DNA of 64,000 bases. Origin: Agapetus fuscipes (lineage: Eukaryota; Arthropoda; Insecta; Trichoptera; Glossosomatidae). The DNA lies in NCBI GenBank assembly GCA_951799405.1, contig OX637362.1, forward strand, positions 12,634,493 through 12,698,492, read 5' to 3'. The stretch's first letter is position 1. The number at the start of each line of letters is the position of its first letter. The position numbers and the translations under genes are program-made. Below the pieces are notes generated by a model, which was given only the letters and a program-made list of their open reading frames with translations, had not been told where the DNA came from and searched no databases. Below are positions 49,035-59,380 of the stretch, piece by piece.

Positions 49035-49366
49035 AAAACGCAACTAAGCTACAAATATAGTGTAACTTCTTGCCGCGTTATCCCCGAAGGGGTCGCATGT
49101 GGCGAGTTGAACCTATTTATTTTTACAGGTAAGGGGGCCGGCCTTACGCCAACCACTTCAGTTGAAGTGGGGGTTTCCCAGCTCCCGAGAGAGCTGGTAC
49201 TCATTTCTTGTGAAGGCTGAGTAAACCTTGCCGGTATTATTATTTTGGGGTTTGAAATAAACACCGAAACGGGAAATCATTTCTGACACCCTAGCGCTCG
49301 GTGGGATTCGAACCCGAGCTCACGGCATGGAATGCAAGCACTCTACCAACAGAGCTATCGAACGGT
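49035..49366 (-). mobile_element. SINE-B, near-complete
   Basis: CAACTAAGCTACAAATATAG, TTGCCGCGTTATCCCCGAAG, full body, CTACCAACAGAGCTATCGAA. One of the least diverged copies. Confidence 0.92.
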
Positions 49367-49489
49367 CAAATAATTACAATTGTTTAATTGAAAAGTTTCA
49401 GTCCAACTGTTTTCTTTGAATACCACATTTATTGCAACATTATAAAGCCTCGAGTACATTTTTAAGATATGGCAATCACTATGGGATGG
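49367..49489. repeat. Segmental duplication, copy 2
   Basis: See copy 1 at 48905. The flank diverges after ATGGGAT. Confidence 0.9.
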
Positions 49490-49725
49490 GAATAAAAATT
49501 CTTCAGTGCTGAAAAAAATACCCCATTCACGTGGTACTATACTGAAATAAAAACACTTGCAACTGAAATGTGTATCGTGTGAATGTTTCAGGAAAAGGAA
49601 TGAAATTTAACTGAGAACAAAAACAGTTAGAAACTAATGAATAAAATCAACATTGTGGAAGTAATGACCTGAAAAAGTGTGCCTGTTTCTAAGCTTTTTT
49701 AATATCAACTTCCGGTAACTAGCCC

Positions 49726-49945
49726 GTAGGTCAGTGGTAACACTTTGGACACGTAAATGGAAGGTTGTAGGTTCGAATCCCGGCGGAGCAAAAAAAATAC
49801 CATTTATATTTTCAAATGTACTCTTCGCTGTGTTAAAAAATCATACACCTTTACCAAAGACGTGTCACAAAAGGTCCATCCAGTCATACAGAAACTGGGT
49901 CTTATTTGAAAGTTGACGCTTTGTAGCGATGACCAAGCTCGTAAA
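49726..49945 (+). mobile_element. SINE-A part of a SINE-A/B composite
   Basis: TAGCCCGTAGGTCAGTGGTA head, GGTTCGAATCCC, body to GACCAAGCTCGTAAAAAGTC. Confidence 0.9.
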
Positions 49946-50196
49946 AAGTCTGGTCGATAGCTCAGTTTTTAGAATGCTTACATTCCGTGCCGAGAGCAAG
50001 GATTCGATCCCCAGCGACAGTGTCAGAAATGATTTCCCGTTTCAGTGTCTATTTCAGACCCAATATAAATACCGGCAAGGTGAACTCAGCCCTCAAAAAA
50101 ATACATAACCAGCTCCCCGGGAGCTGGTAAACCGCCAGTTCTACTGAAAGTGGTTGGTGTGAGGTCGACACCCTTACCCATAAAAATAAATAGGCC
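49946..50196 (+). mobile_element. SINE-B part of the composite
   Basis: GGTCGATAGCTCAGTTTTTA head, GTGTCAGAAATGATTTCCCG, GGTGTGAGGTCGACACCCTT, ending at AAAAATAAATAGGCCC. Confidence 0.88.
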
Positions 50197-50314
50197 CATG
50201 TGCTCAGAACACATACAAATATAGCCCATGTTAAATGACCTCTTTTAATTAATCAATGGAGCTGTTTAGAACTTAATCTGAAAAATATTTAAGTCATTTT
50301 ATAATATTTAATCT

Positions 50315-50770
50315 TATCTAAGTTGCAAAGATATGTTACATTGGAGATTCACATTACAAGCATTTTCACAACCAGACACGTACAAGTTCGCGCTTTCACA
50401 TGGCGCATGTGAACCTTCAGCATAAAAACCAAATCTCAAATGGACATACACCCTGCAACTCTTGCCGTCCTTCCCTGAGACAGGGGTGACATTGACAAAG
50501 TGAACCATTTTTACAGCATAGGTGGTCAGGCGCATACCAACCTATAAATCAAGGAACATACACGACAATTTACATTTTTTAAATCAATAAATAATAATAT
50601 CTATGGACATCAAAACTAAAACCAAAAACAAATTCCAATTTAATAAACCTTAGCCGCCAACATTACAGATCAACCGCCATTTCTTTCTGTCCTTACATAC
50701 TTGTTTCATTTCCTCCAGAGTCATAATCTTTTTCATACAGGCTCTTCTTTTATTATTTTATTACAATATC
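50315..50770 (-). repeat. RTa LINE 3' end reaching into the ORF
   Basis: TTATCTAAGTTGCAAAGATA to TCCAGAGTCATAATCTTTTT, covering the 3' UTR and about 35 ORF codons. Confidence 0.9.
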
Positions 50771-51105
50771 TTAATTGAAAATTGCTGAAAAATTAGTGCC
50801 ATCATTGATTTTCCCGCAGCATGTTTACCAGCAGGAACATAATACCTGAAGCGAGTTTTCCTAAAGCGCACTCCACCCGAGTCTTGCTAACTTATTCATA
50901 ACTTCCCCGAAGACGGGAAAGCCTCAACAACTAAGTACCGAATGCGCCGTATCTCAGATCTCCTGGCTGGAATCTGCATCGAACCCTCATCTGGCATCGC
51001 CCACATCAAGAAATCTCCAGAGTTGCTTATGAGTTGCCCTGCAATCATTCTTCTTCATCCAGCTTTCACCGCACTAAGCAATAAGTAGCATAAAACAGAA
51101 TGGTT
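50771..51105. other. Unassigned sequence
   Basis: Somewhat GC-richer than average at 50830-51030. No coding frame or family recognised. Confidence 0.35.
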
Positions 51106-51109
51106 CTAC

Positions 51110-51358
51110 TTGACTTATAGGTTGGCATGCGGCTGACCACCCATACTGTAAAAAATGGTTCACTTTGCTAACGTCACCCCTGTTTCAGGGAAGGACGGCA
51201 AGAGTTGCAGGGCTTACGTTCATTTGAGATTGGGTTTTTATAATGCAGGTCCACATGCGGCATGTGTTAGCGCGAAATTATACATGTCTGCTTGTGGGAA
51301 TGCATTTAATATAAATCTTAGATGATATATATCCTGGCAGCTTAGATTAGATTAGATT
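51110..51358 (+). repeat. RTa LINE 3' end with GATTA tail
   Basis: TTGACTTATAGGTTGGCATG through GGCAGCTTAGATTAGATTAG. Closely similar to 59381-59614 and 757-1004. Confidence 0.9.
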
Positions 51359-51399
51359 CTACTTCTTGATTTCTGTAACTCGTACACCGGTCCAACTCA

Positions 51400-51639
51400 A
51401 AACAGGTCCGTAGTCCAGTGGCAATACTTCGGACTCGTAAATAGAAGGTTGTGGGTTTGAATCCTGGCGGAGCACAACAAATATAATATTTGCATTTTCA
51501 AGTAGGTATGCTCTTCGCTTAGTTGAAAAAATCATACACCGTTATCAAAGACCGGTTACCAAAGGTTCATCCAGCCTTACAGCAACTAGGTCTTCCTTGA
51601 AAATTGGACCTTAGTAATGACGACCAAGCTCGTTGAAAG
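51400..51639 (+). mobile_element. SINE-A part of a SINE-A/B composite
   Basis: CAGGTCCGTAGTCCAGTGGC head, GTTTGAATCCTGGCGGAGCA, body to GACCAAGCTCGTTGAAAGTC. Confidence 0.88.
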
Positions 51640-51870
51640 TCCGGTCGATGGCTCAGTTGGTACAATGCTTGCATTCTCTTCTGAGAGCATGGGTTCGATC
51701 CCCACCGAAGGTATCAGAAATGATTTCCCGTTTCGGTGTTTACCTCAAAATACCGCAAAATGTACTCATCCTACACAAAAAATGAGAGCTGGAGAACTCT
51801 CATTTCAACTGAAGTGGTTGGTGTGAGGCCGGCCCCCTTACCCGTAAAAATAAATACGCCCCGAATCACC
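51640..51870 (+). mobile_element. SINE-B part of the composite
   Basis: GGTCGATGGCTCAGTTGGTA head, B-box GGTTCGATCCCC, GTATCAGAAATGATTTCCCG, GTGAGGCCGGCCCCCTTACC. Confidence 0.88.
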
Positions 51871-52284
51871 ACATGCTTCTCCCACCCCACAGAGCACCCC
51901 TGGCAAAAAAAAGGTTTCGAAACTTGTTTTGCCAGAGGTGCTTTACACGTTCACATACATTTTTCTCGAATACACAATACTTCGAGTAAAGTGAAAAAAC
52001 TCGTACTCAGGGTACAGAGTGCGAGCGAAGGCGCCTCCCGTACAGTTTCCTTAAAAAAAAAGTACATGTTTTACTTTACAGTAGGTTTACCGATGTGTGC
52101 CCTCCCACAACTGAGGTTGAAAGCAGAGTCACTGATGATAATAGTATATTTGCTAATATTCTCCAGCAGGTATGTGGGCCATAAAATAGGTCAAAGGATC
52201 AACATGAATATAAAATCCGACCTCAGAACTTTGTACGCGGAGTGCTATTTCTGGAACCATCTTTCCTGGTTTGATTGTTAGTCT
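51871..52284. other. MITE end and unassigned sequence
   Basis: 51965-52014 resembles the MITE end at 7028-7074 (CACAATACTTCGAGTAAAGT, AAAAAACTCGTACTC.GGGTAC). The rest up to the RTa LINE is unrecognised. Confidence 0.4.
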
Positions 52285-53778
52285 GCTGGGTTTGATGGTA
52301 TAAATGGTGAAATGTTGAAAGCAGGAGGTGAATGTGTGATAGATTGGATGTTTGAATTATGTAAGCTTTGTGTGAATGCAGGAGTGGTACCGATGGATTG
52401 GAGGAAGGCAGTCATTGTTCCCATTTACAAAGGTAAAGGGGACAAAAAAGACTGTCAGAACTTCAGACCAATCAGTCTACTCAGTATACCAGGAAAAGTC
52501 TTCTGTAAGGTGATTATAAAAAATGTGATTCTGACTACTAGCAAAAGGGTTTCCGATATACAGTCCGGCTTTATGGCCGGTAGAGGCTGTGTTGATCAGA
52601 TTTTCACTCTACGACAAATTGTTGAAAAACAATTGTCGGTGAGGGGGAAACTATTCACGGCCTTTGTGGATCTGGAAAAGGCTTTTGACTCAGTGGACAG
52701 AGGTATGTTGTGGGATGTTTTGAAAGCATACGGAGTGAATGGAGCTCTACTCAATGCGGTGCATGCGAACTATGAGAATAGTATGGCTTGCATTCGTATT
52801 GATGGTGAGTATAGTGAATGGTTTGAAGTTTTTAAGGGTGTAAGGCAAGGATGTGTGATGAGCCCATGGCTATTTAACATAGTCATGGACAAGTGTGTTC
52901 GAGATGCTAGACTTGATGATTGTGGATTAATGATAGGAGAGAGCAAAGTAAGCGTTCTACTGTATGCGGATGATGCAGTCCTTGTATCTGATTGAGCAGT
53001 GGAATTGCAAATGATGCTCTCTAGATTGAACGAAGCTTTGAAAGGTAATAATTTGAAGTTGAATGCAAGAAAGACGAAAGTTTTGATTTTTGAAAGAGAT
53101 GATGAAAATATGAATTATGAATTTAAAATTAATGGAATGAATGTTGATGTCGTAAATGAGTTTGTATATTTGGGAAGTAAGTTTGAAAAATATGGAAGAA
53201 TGGCCGGTGAATTTGAAAGAAGAATAATGAAAGGCAGGTGTGTACTGGGTGCGACCGCTTGCATCGCCAGGAACCAAAATCTCTCAAAAAATGTTAGATT
53301 GGCGGTGCACGGTGGTATACTAGTGCCAACCTTGATGTATGGAAGTGAAGCCTGGACGGTGAGTGAAAGGGAAATTAGTAAAGTCCATACAGTAGAAATG
53401 GACTATCTAAGAAGCATGATTGGGAAAAAACGAAGTGACAGGGTGAGGAATGATTTTGTAAGAGAAGAATGTGGTGTAAGGGAAAGTGTGAAAGTGAAGA
53501 TTAAAAGAAGTATGTTAAGATGGTTCGGGCATTTGGAGAGAATGAGTGATGAAAGATTGACGAAGAAAGTATATGTTGCTAGAATAGATGGATGTCGTGG
53601 TAGAGGAAGACCGAGAAAAGTATGGAAGGATCAAATCTCTGAAATAGCGAATGACTGGGATATCCAGAGTCATAATAAAAGGAGGACTTGTATGAAAAAG
53701 GTTATGACTCTGGATGAAATGAAAGAAGTATGCAAGGACAGGAAGAAGTGGCGGCTAATCTGCAATGTTGATTTCTAA
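52285..53778 (+). pseudogene. RTa LINE reverse transcriptase, longest copy
   Basis: 5'-truncated: begins at SAGFDGINGEMLKAGGE in the first RT motifs, so the endonuclease domain is missing. In order: VPIYKGKGDKKDCQNFRPIS, IQSGFMAGRGCVDQIFTLRQ, FVDLEKAFDSVDR (first catalytic Asp), KGVRQGCVMSPWLFNIVMD, and catalytic YADDAVLVSD at about 52963-52992. A single TGA at 52993-52995 interrupts, and the frame continues in phase from 52996 (AVELQMMLSRLN). The connection domain has SKFEKYGRMAGEFERRIMKG and EAWTVSEREISKVHTVEMDY. The C-terminus is basic (GRGRPRKVWKDQISEIANDW) and ends CKDRKKWRLICNVDF. One nonsense change in about 500 codons means a young copy. Proteins of this type are annotated as endonuclease-reverse transcriptase in many arthropods; the clade is not settled here. 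Confidence 0.93.
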
Positions 53779-54158
53779 TGTTGGTGTATTCATTTGCTAC
53801 ATTTTTTGCATAGGAAATTTTTGACTTTTTTTGTATAGATTTCTTTGTAAGGTTTTGTTCTTTTTTATATTTAAATGTAATTTATTATTCATATTCCTTG
53901 ACTTATAGGTTGGTATGAGGCTGACCACCCATACTGTAAAAAATGGTTCACTTTGCCAATGTCACCCCTGTTTCAGGGAAGGTCGGCAAAAGTTGTGGGG
54001 CTTATGTTCATTTGAGGTTTGGATTTTATTTGTAAGTACACATTCAGCATTTGTAAGCGCGAACTACACTTGTTGGTTTGTGGGCATACATCTGAGAGCT
54101 TTAAATGAATATATCCTTGCAACTTAGATTAAAGATTAAAGATTAAAGATCTTCATTC
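53779..54158 (+). repeat. RTa LINE 3' UTR and tandem tail
   Basis: Continuous with the ORF. It contains the CCTTGACTTATAGGTTGGTA start of the widespread short repeats and ends in three to four GATTAAA units. This links the 30-odd short repeats in the window to the RTa LINE. Confidence 0.93.
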
Positions 54159-54715
54159 GAGTGCATCAATACATTAAAATTGTATGCAACTGTGCTTTGT
54201 GAACATTTGAAAACAAGAAGCATGAATCGTGGCAATGAGGAATTAATAATATAAAGTTATGAATCAAAAATACAGAGTCTTTTTTTAGTTCTAAATTCTA
54301 TCTGTCATTCACTAAAAATAACAATTTATATAATGTAACAGCTCATGGACCATCCATATCCACGTATATTTCCACTTTTAAGAAGAAGTCGTCCCGCTAG
54401 GCGTTGACCAGGGAATCCGGGGATGTTATAGATATCCTCAGCCGTAACAAAACTATAGAACATCCGAAATAAAAAAAATGTTGGTTTCTTTAATTGAAAC
54501 CGATATTTATAAAAGTTTCAAATAATACTGAATAATGGAAGTAAGAGAAAAAAAAAAAAAATTATTTAATTGTTTTATTGGGATATTGTTTTTTTTTTTT
54601 TTAATTAAATACGTAAAATAATAAGTAATATGACTGTAAAACTAAATGGTAGCCTACCACAAAAGTTGCACAACTTAAACTGTTCTTTGTAGATATTAAA
54701 CTAGTACAATTCCTT
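54159..54715. other. Unassigned AT-rich sequence
   Basis: Poly-A/T runs at 54549-54601. Nothing recognised. Confidence 0.35.
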
Positions 54716-54719
54716 GCAA

Positions 54720-54787
54720 ATCTAATATTAGTAACCGAATTAATATTTGCCAAAGTGACAATTCTTGAGAAAGACTCAGTTGCTGAA
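54720..54787 (-). repeat. SINE-A, 3' part, split by piggyBac
   Basis: TTGCCAAAGTGACAATTCTTGAGAAAGACTCAGTTGCTG is the minus-strand body of SINE-A. The rest resumes at 56266. Confidence 0.8.
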
Positions 54788-56265
54788 CCCTTAAATTGAT
54801 TTTGTCCGTTTAAAATGACGTCTACATAAACACACATTCATCGCTTTCAAAACAAACGTATGAAGTTTTCGTTGTTGATTTTGCCACGTGTAACTATCTT
54901 TCTTTTATTTTGTGAGCGCGCGGAGCGACAAAGCACGATGTCGCGTGATTTATGAGCATTTTGATCTTGTCAACTAACATCTAAATTTACTCGCCAGGTA
55001 AATATTCATATTTTATATCTATGTCAAAGATTTTTTGAACTAAAATCAATTTATTTATGTAATAAAATACATATGTATTGATGTTTTGTAGAATTATAGT
55101 TAGTATTTTGCATTTTTGTAGTATTTATTTATAAAATTAAGTGATGTCTCTTAAAACGGACATTGCCTAGTTCTCCCTACAAGTAGTGGCTGTAGCACAT
55201 GTCCCTTGTGACGGACGTTGCCAAATCAATCACATGATATTTCTTCAATTCTAGCGTCGATTCCTGGATTGGACGAAATATCTGTTCGCCTCAGACATAT
55301 TTGTTTGCGTCTGGGTGTATTTCTATGTTTGTGTTGCTATTATTTCTAGTACGTATTACCTTACTTTGACCAGAACAATAGCTTTTATTATTATTTAAAT
55401 TGTAAAAAATACATTTTTTTACAGAAATGTCGTGGCACACGAAAAATATATATAAATAGAAATACCTTTGATGAGGTAAAGACGTCTCTTCAATACTTTC
55501 AACATTTTTTTGATAATAACTTTATGGATTTTATAGTAACAGTGACCAATTTATATTCTTCACAAGAGACGGGAAAAACAATAAATATCAGTAGAAAAGA
55601 ATAAGAATGTTATTAGGATGAAATTAGGAATCAAAATACTAAGAGGCAGCCAGCTATTGAAGACTTTTGGTCGAATGATCTCCGATATGAATGTATTGCT
55701 AAAGCGATGCCTCTGAAAAGGTATCAAACTTTAAAACGTTATCTCCATTTTTGTGATAATTCAAACATACCTAAGAATGATAGTTACGCTTAAAATCTGC
55801 CCTGTTATAGAACACATCCGACCAAAATGTTTACAAATAGAAGAAGAAGGCTCATATTCCATTGACAAAATGATGATCCCGTATAAAGGGAAAAAGGCTA
55901 GCAATATAAGACAATACATCCCCAAGAAACCAAATAAATGGGGATTTAAGTTTGAAGGACAAGCTGGATATATGATAAAAAAATGTGCTTCATTCCAAGT
56001 CGCATCATCATTTTAGAGGATGATTATTACTAACTTTTATCATTAGCTCAACTTGGTTATGTCCGTTTTAAGTGACATGGTGAATTAGAACTAACAATAA
56101 GCTATTTCAGGAAATGTCCGTTACAGCGGACGTTCTGAAAAAATGATTATTCACGATTTTTATTTAATTTTTTTTTCAAATTCTTGTTATTATATCCCAA
56201 ATCAATATAAATATGTAGTAAGAAAGCAAAAAATCACAGTAGATGTATGACGGCCCATTTAAGGG
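54788..56265 (+). mobile_element. piggyBac-like element, internally deleted, 1478 bp
   Basis: Left end CCCTTAAATTGATTTTGTCC and right end (complement) CCCTTAAATGGGCCGTCATA are inverted repeats starting CCC, as in piggyBac. TTAA follows the right end (56266-56269). The left flank reads TGAA, a damaged TTAA. The target is inside a SINE-A whose halves flank the element. A TGTCCGTTTTAA.TGACAT-type motif recurs near both ends (54803, 55141 inverted, 56059), with related GTCCG...CGGACGTT forms at 55201 and 56114. Autonomous piggyBac elements are longer, near 2.4 kb. Confidence 0.92.
55620..56016 (+). pseudogene. piggyBac transposase remnant
   Basis: First frame: RQPAIEDFWSNDLRYECIAK, then RYQTLKRYLHFCDNSNIP, ending at a stop at 55791. 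It is continued after a frameshift by ICPVIEHIRPKCLQ, SIDKMMIPYKGKKASNIRQY and PKKPNKWGFKFE (to 55950). SIDxMM carries the first Asp of the piggyBac catalytic triad. The part with the second and third Asp and the C-terminal cysteine-rich domain is deleted. Not functional. Confidence 0.92.
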
Positions 56266-56445
56266 TTAAGCTAGATGAACCTTTTGTGACCGATCTTTGG
56301 TAAAGGTATCCGAATTTTGTAACTCCGCGAAAAGCATACCTACTTGAAAATTTAAATGGTACTTGTTTGTGCTCTACTGGAATTCGAAATCACGAACTTC
56401 CTTGACGAGTCCGAAGCGTTACAAATAGACTACGGACCGTTCTGA
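56266..56445 (-). repeat. SINE-A, 5' part, split by piggyBac
   Basis: GCTAGATGAACCTTTTGTGA, CGATCTTTGGTAAAGGTATC, GAATTCGAAATCACGAACTT and AGACTACGGACCGTTC (head). Diverged, minus strand. Confidence 0.85.
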
Positions 56446-56625
56446 AAGGTAATTTTTTCTCTTTTCTAGAAAGTAATTAAGTCGTTATAAAAATTAACCC
56501 ATTCACGCCCATACGGGGGATCAGAAATGATATTTATTATAATTATTTTCGGATGCTATGGGGTGCTAGATATCTCTAGAGGGGTCTCAAGTGGCCGATC
56601 GCCATCCACCTCACGTGCCTGTGGG
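56446..56625. other. Unassigned sequence
   Basis: Nothing recognised. Confidence 0.3.
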
Positions 56626-56672
56626 GTGGTTGGGAGGGGTTGGGGGTGGCTGGGAGGGGCTGGGGGTGGCAG
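56626..56672 (+). repeat. G-rich tandem pair, G-quadruplex-capable
   Basis: GGTTGGGAGGGGTTGGGGGT is followed by GGCTGGGAGGGGCTGGGGGT, two 20-21 bp units with several runs of three to five G in an otherwise AT-rich region. Confidence 0.85.
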
Positions 56673-57075
56673 GCTCCCGCAGAGTGTTTAAAGCAAGTGT
56701 GGCTTACGCAAACACTAAATAACAATCAGGAGGGGCTGGTAAACAGAGCCAGTGGAGGGATTTGGGAAAAAAACTGCCAGATTTTTTTGATTCTTGTTGT
56801 TACAAATATGAAGTTGTATTTGTCTGTGTAAGTTAATATAGGTCCCTACATATGAAATTGGCGTTTTGCTAGGGAGGAACATAAAGTCTTTTTTTAATAT
56901 AATATATTTATTTAATCAAAGTATGTACCATTGCTATCTATGTACTTTTGCCATCTTATAGGTAGTTCATTGATAACTTTACTAAAAAAAACATTCGGAC
57001 GGAAAAAAACCTTTGAAGGCGGCTTGGGCTGCCCCATCGGAGTTGAATTTTTTCCCTTGCAAGAAGCTGTTGACA
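56673..57075. other. Unassigned sequence
   Basis: Overlapping short frames on both strands at 56912-57219 show no domain. Confidence 0.35.
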
Positions 57076-57079
57076 AGAA

Positions 57080-57278
57080 TCTAAGTTGCAAAGATGAAAA
57101 AAAATGTAACATTGGGGATTCACGTTATTATTATGCATTCTCACCAGAAGAAACGTATAAGTTCGCGCTTGCACATGCCAAATGTGAACCGCCAACATAA
57201 AAGCACCAAATCCCTGCAACTTTTGCCGATTTCAACCGCATGGTTGGGCAGCCGCATACCGACCTATAAGTCAAGGAA
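57080..57278 (-). repeat. RTa LINE 3' end with internal deletion
   Basis: AATCTAAGTTGCAAAGATGA, GCACATGCCAAATGTGAACC, then a jump to ATGGTTGGGCAGCCGCATAC. Confidence 0.8.
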
Positions 57279-57309
57279 CAAAACGAAATTATTGATCTAA
57301 GAACAACCA

Positions 57310-58262
57310 TAACTGGCAAATATACTCTCATTCTCGGCCAGACATGGCTGAGGACCTCAGTTGCAGGGTCTCTGGGTGTATCGCGGAGGTCGGTGGGTGG
57401 ATGAGGAACAATGGCCTAATCTTAAACATGGATAAGACGGAGATACTCTGGGCAGCCACATCGAGGCGTGACCACCTTCGGTGAATAGAGTACCACTCTC
57501 CATAGGAGGTAAGCTAATCCAGCCTTCTGATTCGGTAAGACTTCTAGGAGTCTTACTGGATCGTAACCTGACACTGGATAGGCAAATAGATGCCACAATA
57601 GCTTCTTCTTTTTTTTCGCTTCGCCAAATAAAGGCAATAAGAAAATGTCTGCCGTCAGATGCGGTTAAGACCCTGGTGAGTGCGTTTGTGATGTCTCGGA
57701 TTGACTATTGCTCGACGCTTTATAGTGGTCAGCCGAAGAAACAGTTTTATCGCTTTCAATCTGTGTTGAATTCGGCAGCAAGACTCATATTCGGGATTCC
57801 CAAATTCGCTCACATCACCCCGCTGTTAAAAAAACTTCATTGGCTTCGTTTCCCGGAGAGGGTGGTCTTCCGTGTTTGTTTAATGGTATATAAAGCCATC
57901 AATGGCTTGGCCCCACCTTATCTGGCTGATATGATTTCACCTGTTGAAATGGGTGTTAGGAGGCAGACACTCAGATCTGCGGGTGATGGAGTAGTCAATT
58001 TGGTTCAGCCGCGCCGTCAGATTCGTACAAACTTCGGAGACCGCGCTTTCCGTGTTGCGGGGCCGGTGGAGTGGAACAGACTGCCACCCGGAGTGAAGAA
58101 CTCCAAATCTGTGGGTGTATTTCGAGGAGCACTCAAGGCACACTTGTTTAGAAAGTCTTATCCATGATCGGAGAGGGCCCTTGAGGTGTGACACACACAA
58201 AAACGGCGCTCTCTTATCATGTGTAATTTAAAATAAATCAGCCTGTTATTATTATTATTATA
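57310..58262 (+). pseudogene. RTb LINE (CR1/L2-like), second copy
   Basis: 5'-truncated just after the YADD region (AAATATACTCTC corresponds to WQIYSQ). GCIAEVGGWMRNNGLILNMDKTEILWAATSRRDHL reads through to a frameshift near 57479. From 57481 the frame is open to 58167: VPLSIGGKLIQPSDSVRLLG, IDYCSTLYSGQPKKQFYRFQ, HITPLLKKLHWLRFPERVVF, RAFRVAGPVEWNRLPPGV, ending FRGALKAHLFRKSYP. About 85 percent of residues match 35754-36578. The 3' UTR GAGGGCCCTTGAGGTGTGAC...AAACGGCGCTC ends in ATT units, the same tail type as SINE-A1. Confidence 0.92.
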
Positions 58263-58340
58263 ACTGTAATTATAACTGTAACTAAGTCGTCATTCCGCTA
58301 GGAGTGGCCAGAAACTCTTCAAGGCTGCTTCCATTTCCAG
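58262..58340 (-). repeat. RTc LINE 3' end
   Basis: ACTGTAATTATAACTGTAAC, GTCATTCCGCTAGGAGTGGC, GGCTGCTTCCATTTCC. Abuts the RTb tail. Confidence 0.8.
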
Positions 58341-58394
58341 TATGTAAAAATTGCTTGTAAAGATGATTTTGTTAATCAACATTATTTACATGGT

Positions 58395-58640
58395 CGGGGT
58401 TATAGCCGCGGGGGCCAAGAGGGCTGATCTTTCTAGCGTGTTTCGAATGGAACAACGTTGGTTCGATCCCCGCTTGGGTCACTTGACTTTAACCTTGACC
58501 CTGGTTGAACAGATGTTATTGGGTAATTATTATTTAATAATTCATTAACAATAAACAAGAATGAATTATTAAATGATGATATTAATACCTGTTTCTGGCC
58601 AGGCAGAATAGGTTGGTAAATTGCATTCCTCTTCACAAAT
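58395..58640 (+). mobile_element. SINE-C, full length
   Basis: Head GGTTATAGCCGCGGGGGCCA with B-box GGTTCGATCCCC. Like tRNA-Ser/Leu it has a long gap between the boxes (TTTCTAGCGTGTTTCGAATG). Body: CTTGGGTCACTTGAC, GACCCTGGTTGAACAGATG, inverted AT blocks around ACAATAAACAAGAATG, then AATACCTGTTTCTGGCCAGG and AATTGCATTCCTCTTCACAA. Confidence 0.88.
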
Positions 58641-58985
58641 CTATTTTTTTTATAAAATTAAAATAAAAATAAATATGTTTTTTTTTTTTTTCATTTTTTG
58701 CTCATCCATCTCTGCCCGTCTAATTGCATCAGAGCCATCGTTGCCTATCGCGGGCATCTCTTATGCCGGAATAAAGCGTCCTCACAATATGGGGTGGTCT
58801 GGTCACGTCTGGGTCGGCTCTATGACGTCACGTGACCCGCCAACCGAATGTGTGTATTACGATGTGGCAAGACCCCGTCCAGGTAATTAGATGGCATCGT
58901 GATGGCAGCGATGGCCGTTTGCACTCGACGAGTGACTATGGGTGCGCGGCTTATGTTTGTTTGGTGTTTAGTCGGGTACACAATT
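58640..58985 (+). other. GC-rich low-copy segment, possible exon
   Basis: A T-run followed by TCATCCATCTCTGCCC and several AG dinucleotides leads into a balanced frame (SEPSLPIAGISYAGIKRPHN... to VARPRPG). CCGTCCAGGTAATT could be a splice donor. No protein family is recognised. TGACGTCACGTGAC at 58823-58836 overlaps a CRE-type and an E-box-type palindrome. An exon is only a possibility. Confidence 0.3.
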
Positions 58986-59014
58986 GTGGTTGATTCACAA
59001 TGTGAGTCGTATAT

Positions 59015-59262
59015 CTAATCTAAGTTGCAAAGATATGTTACATTGGGGATGTACATTATATGCATTCTCACACGCAGACACTTACAAGTTCGCGCTTGCA
59101 CATTCCGCATGTGAACCTACAACATAAAAAAAACAAATCTCAAATGGAGTTACACCCTGTAACTCTTGCGGTCCTTCCCTGAAACAGGGGTGACACTGGC
59201 AAAGTGAACCATTTTTACAGCATGGGTGGTCAACCGCATACCAACCATAAGTCAAGGAACGC
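59015..59262 (-). repeat. RTa LINE 3' end
   Basis: ATCTAATCTAAGTTGCAAAG, CACATTCCGCATGTGAACCT, TACAGCATGGGTGGTCAACC. Confidence 0.9.
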
Positions 59263-59273
59263 ATATAGAACCA

Positions 59274-59297
59274 CGAAACGCAACTAAGCTACACATA
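59274..59297 (-). repeat. SINE-B 3' terminus, 24 bp
   Basis: AAACGCAACTAAGCTACACA only. Confidence 0.6.
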
Positions 59298-59321
59298 ATA
59301 TGCTCAAAGCATCCTCTTACC

Positions 59322-59380
59322 CGATTGATGATATTAATACTTGTTTCGGGCAAAGCAGAATAGGTTGTTGAATTGCATTC
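59322..59380 (+). repeat. SINE-C, 3' part, split by RTa
   Basis: GATGATATTAATACTTGTTT to TTGTTGAATTGCATTC. The SINE continues at 59615. Confidence 0.85.

Noticed and set aside
51736..52281. 181-codon plus-strand frame as a gene
   Set aside because: Its first third is SINE-B sequence and the rest is MITE end and unassigned DNA. No domain and no consistent composition.
52957..53277. 106-codon minus-strand frame
   Set aside because: Antisense shadow of the RTa LINE ORF.
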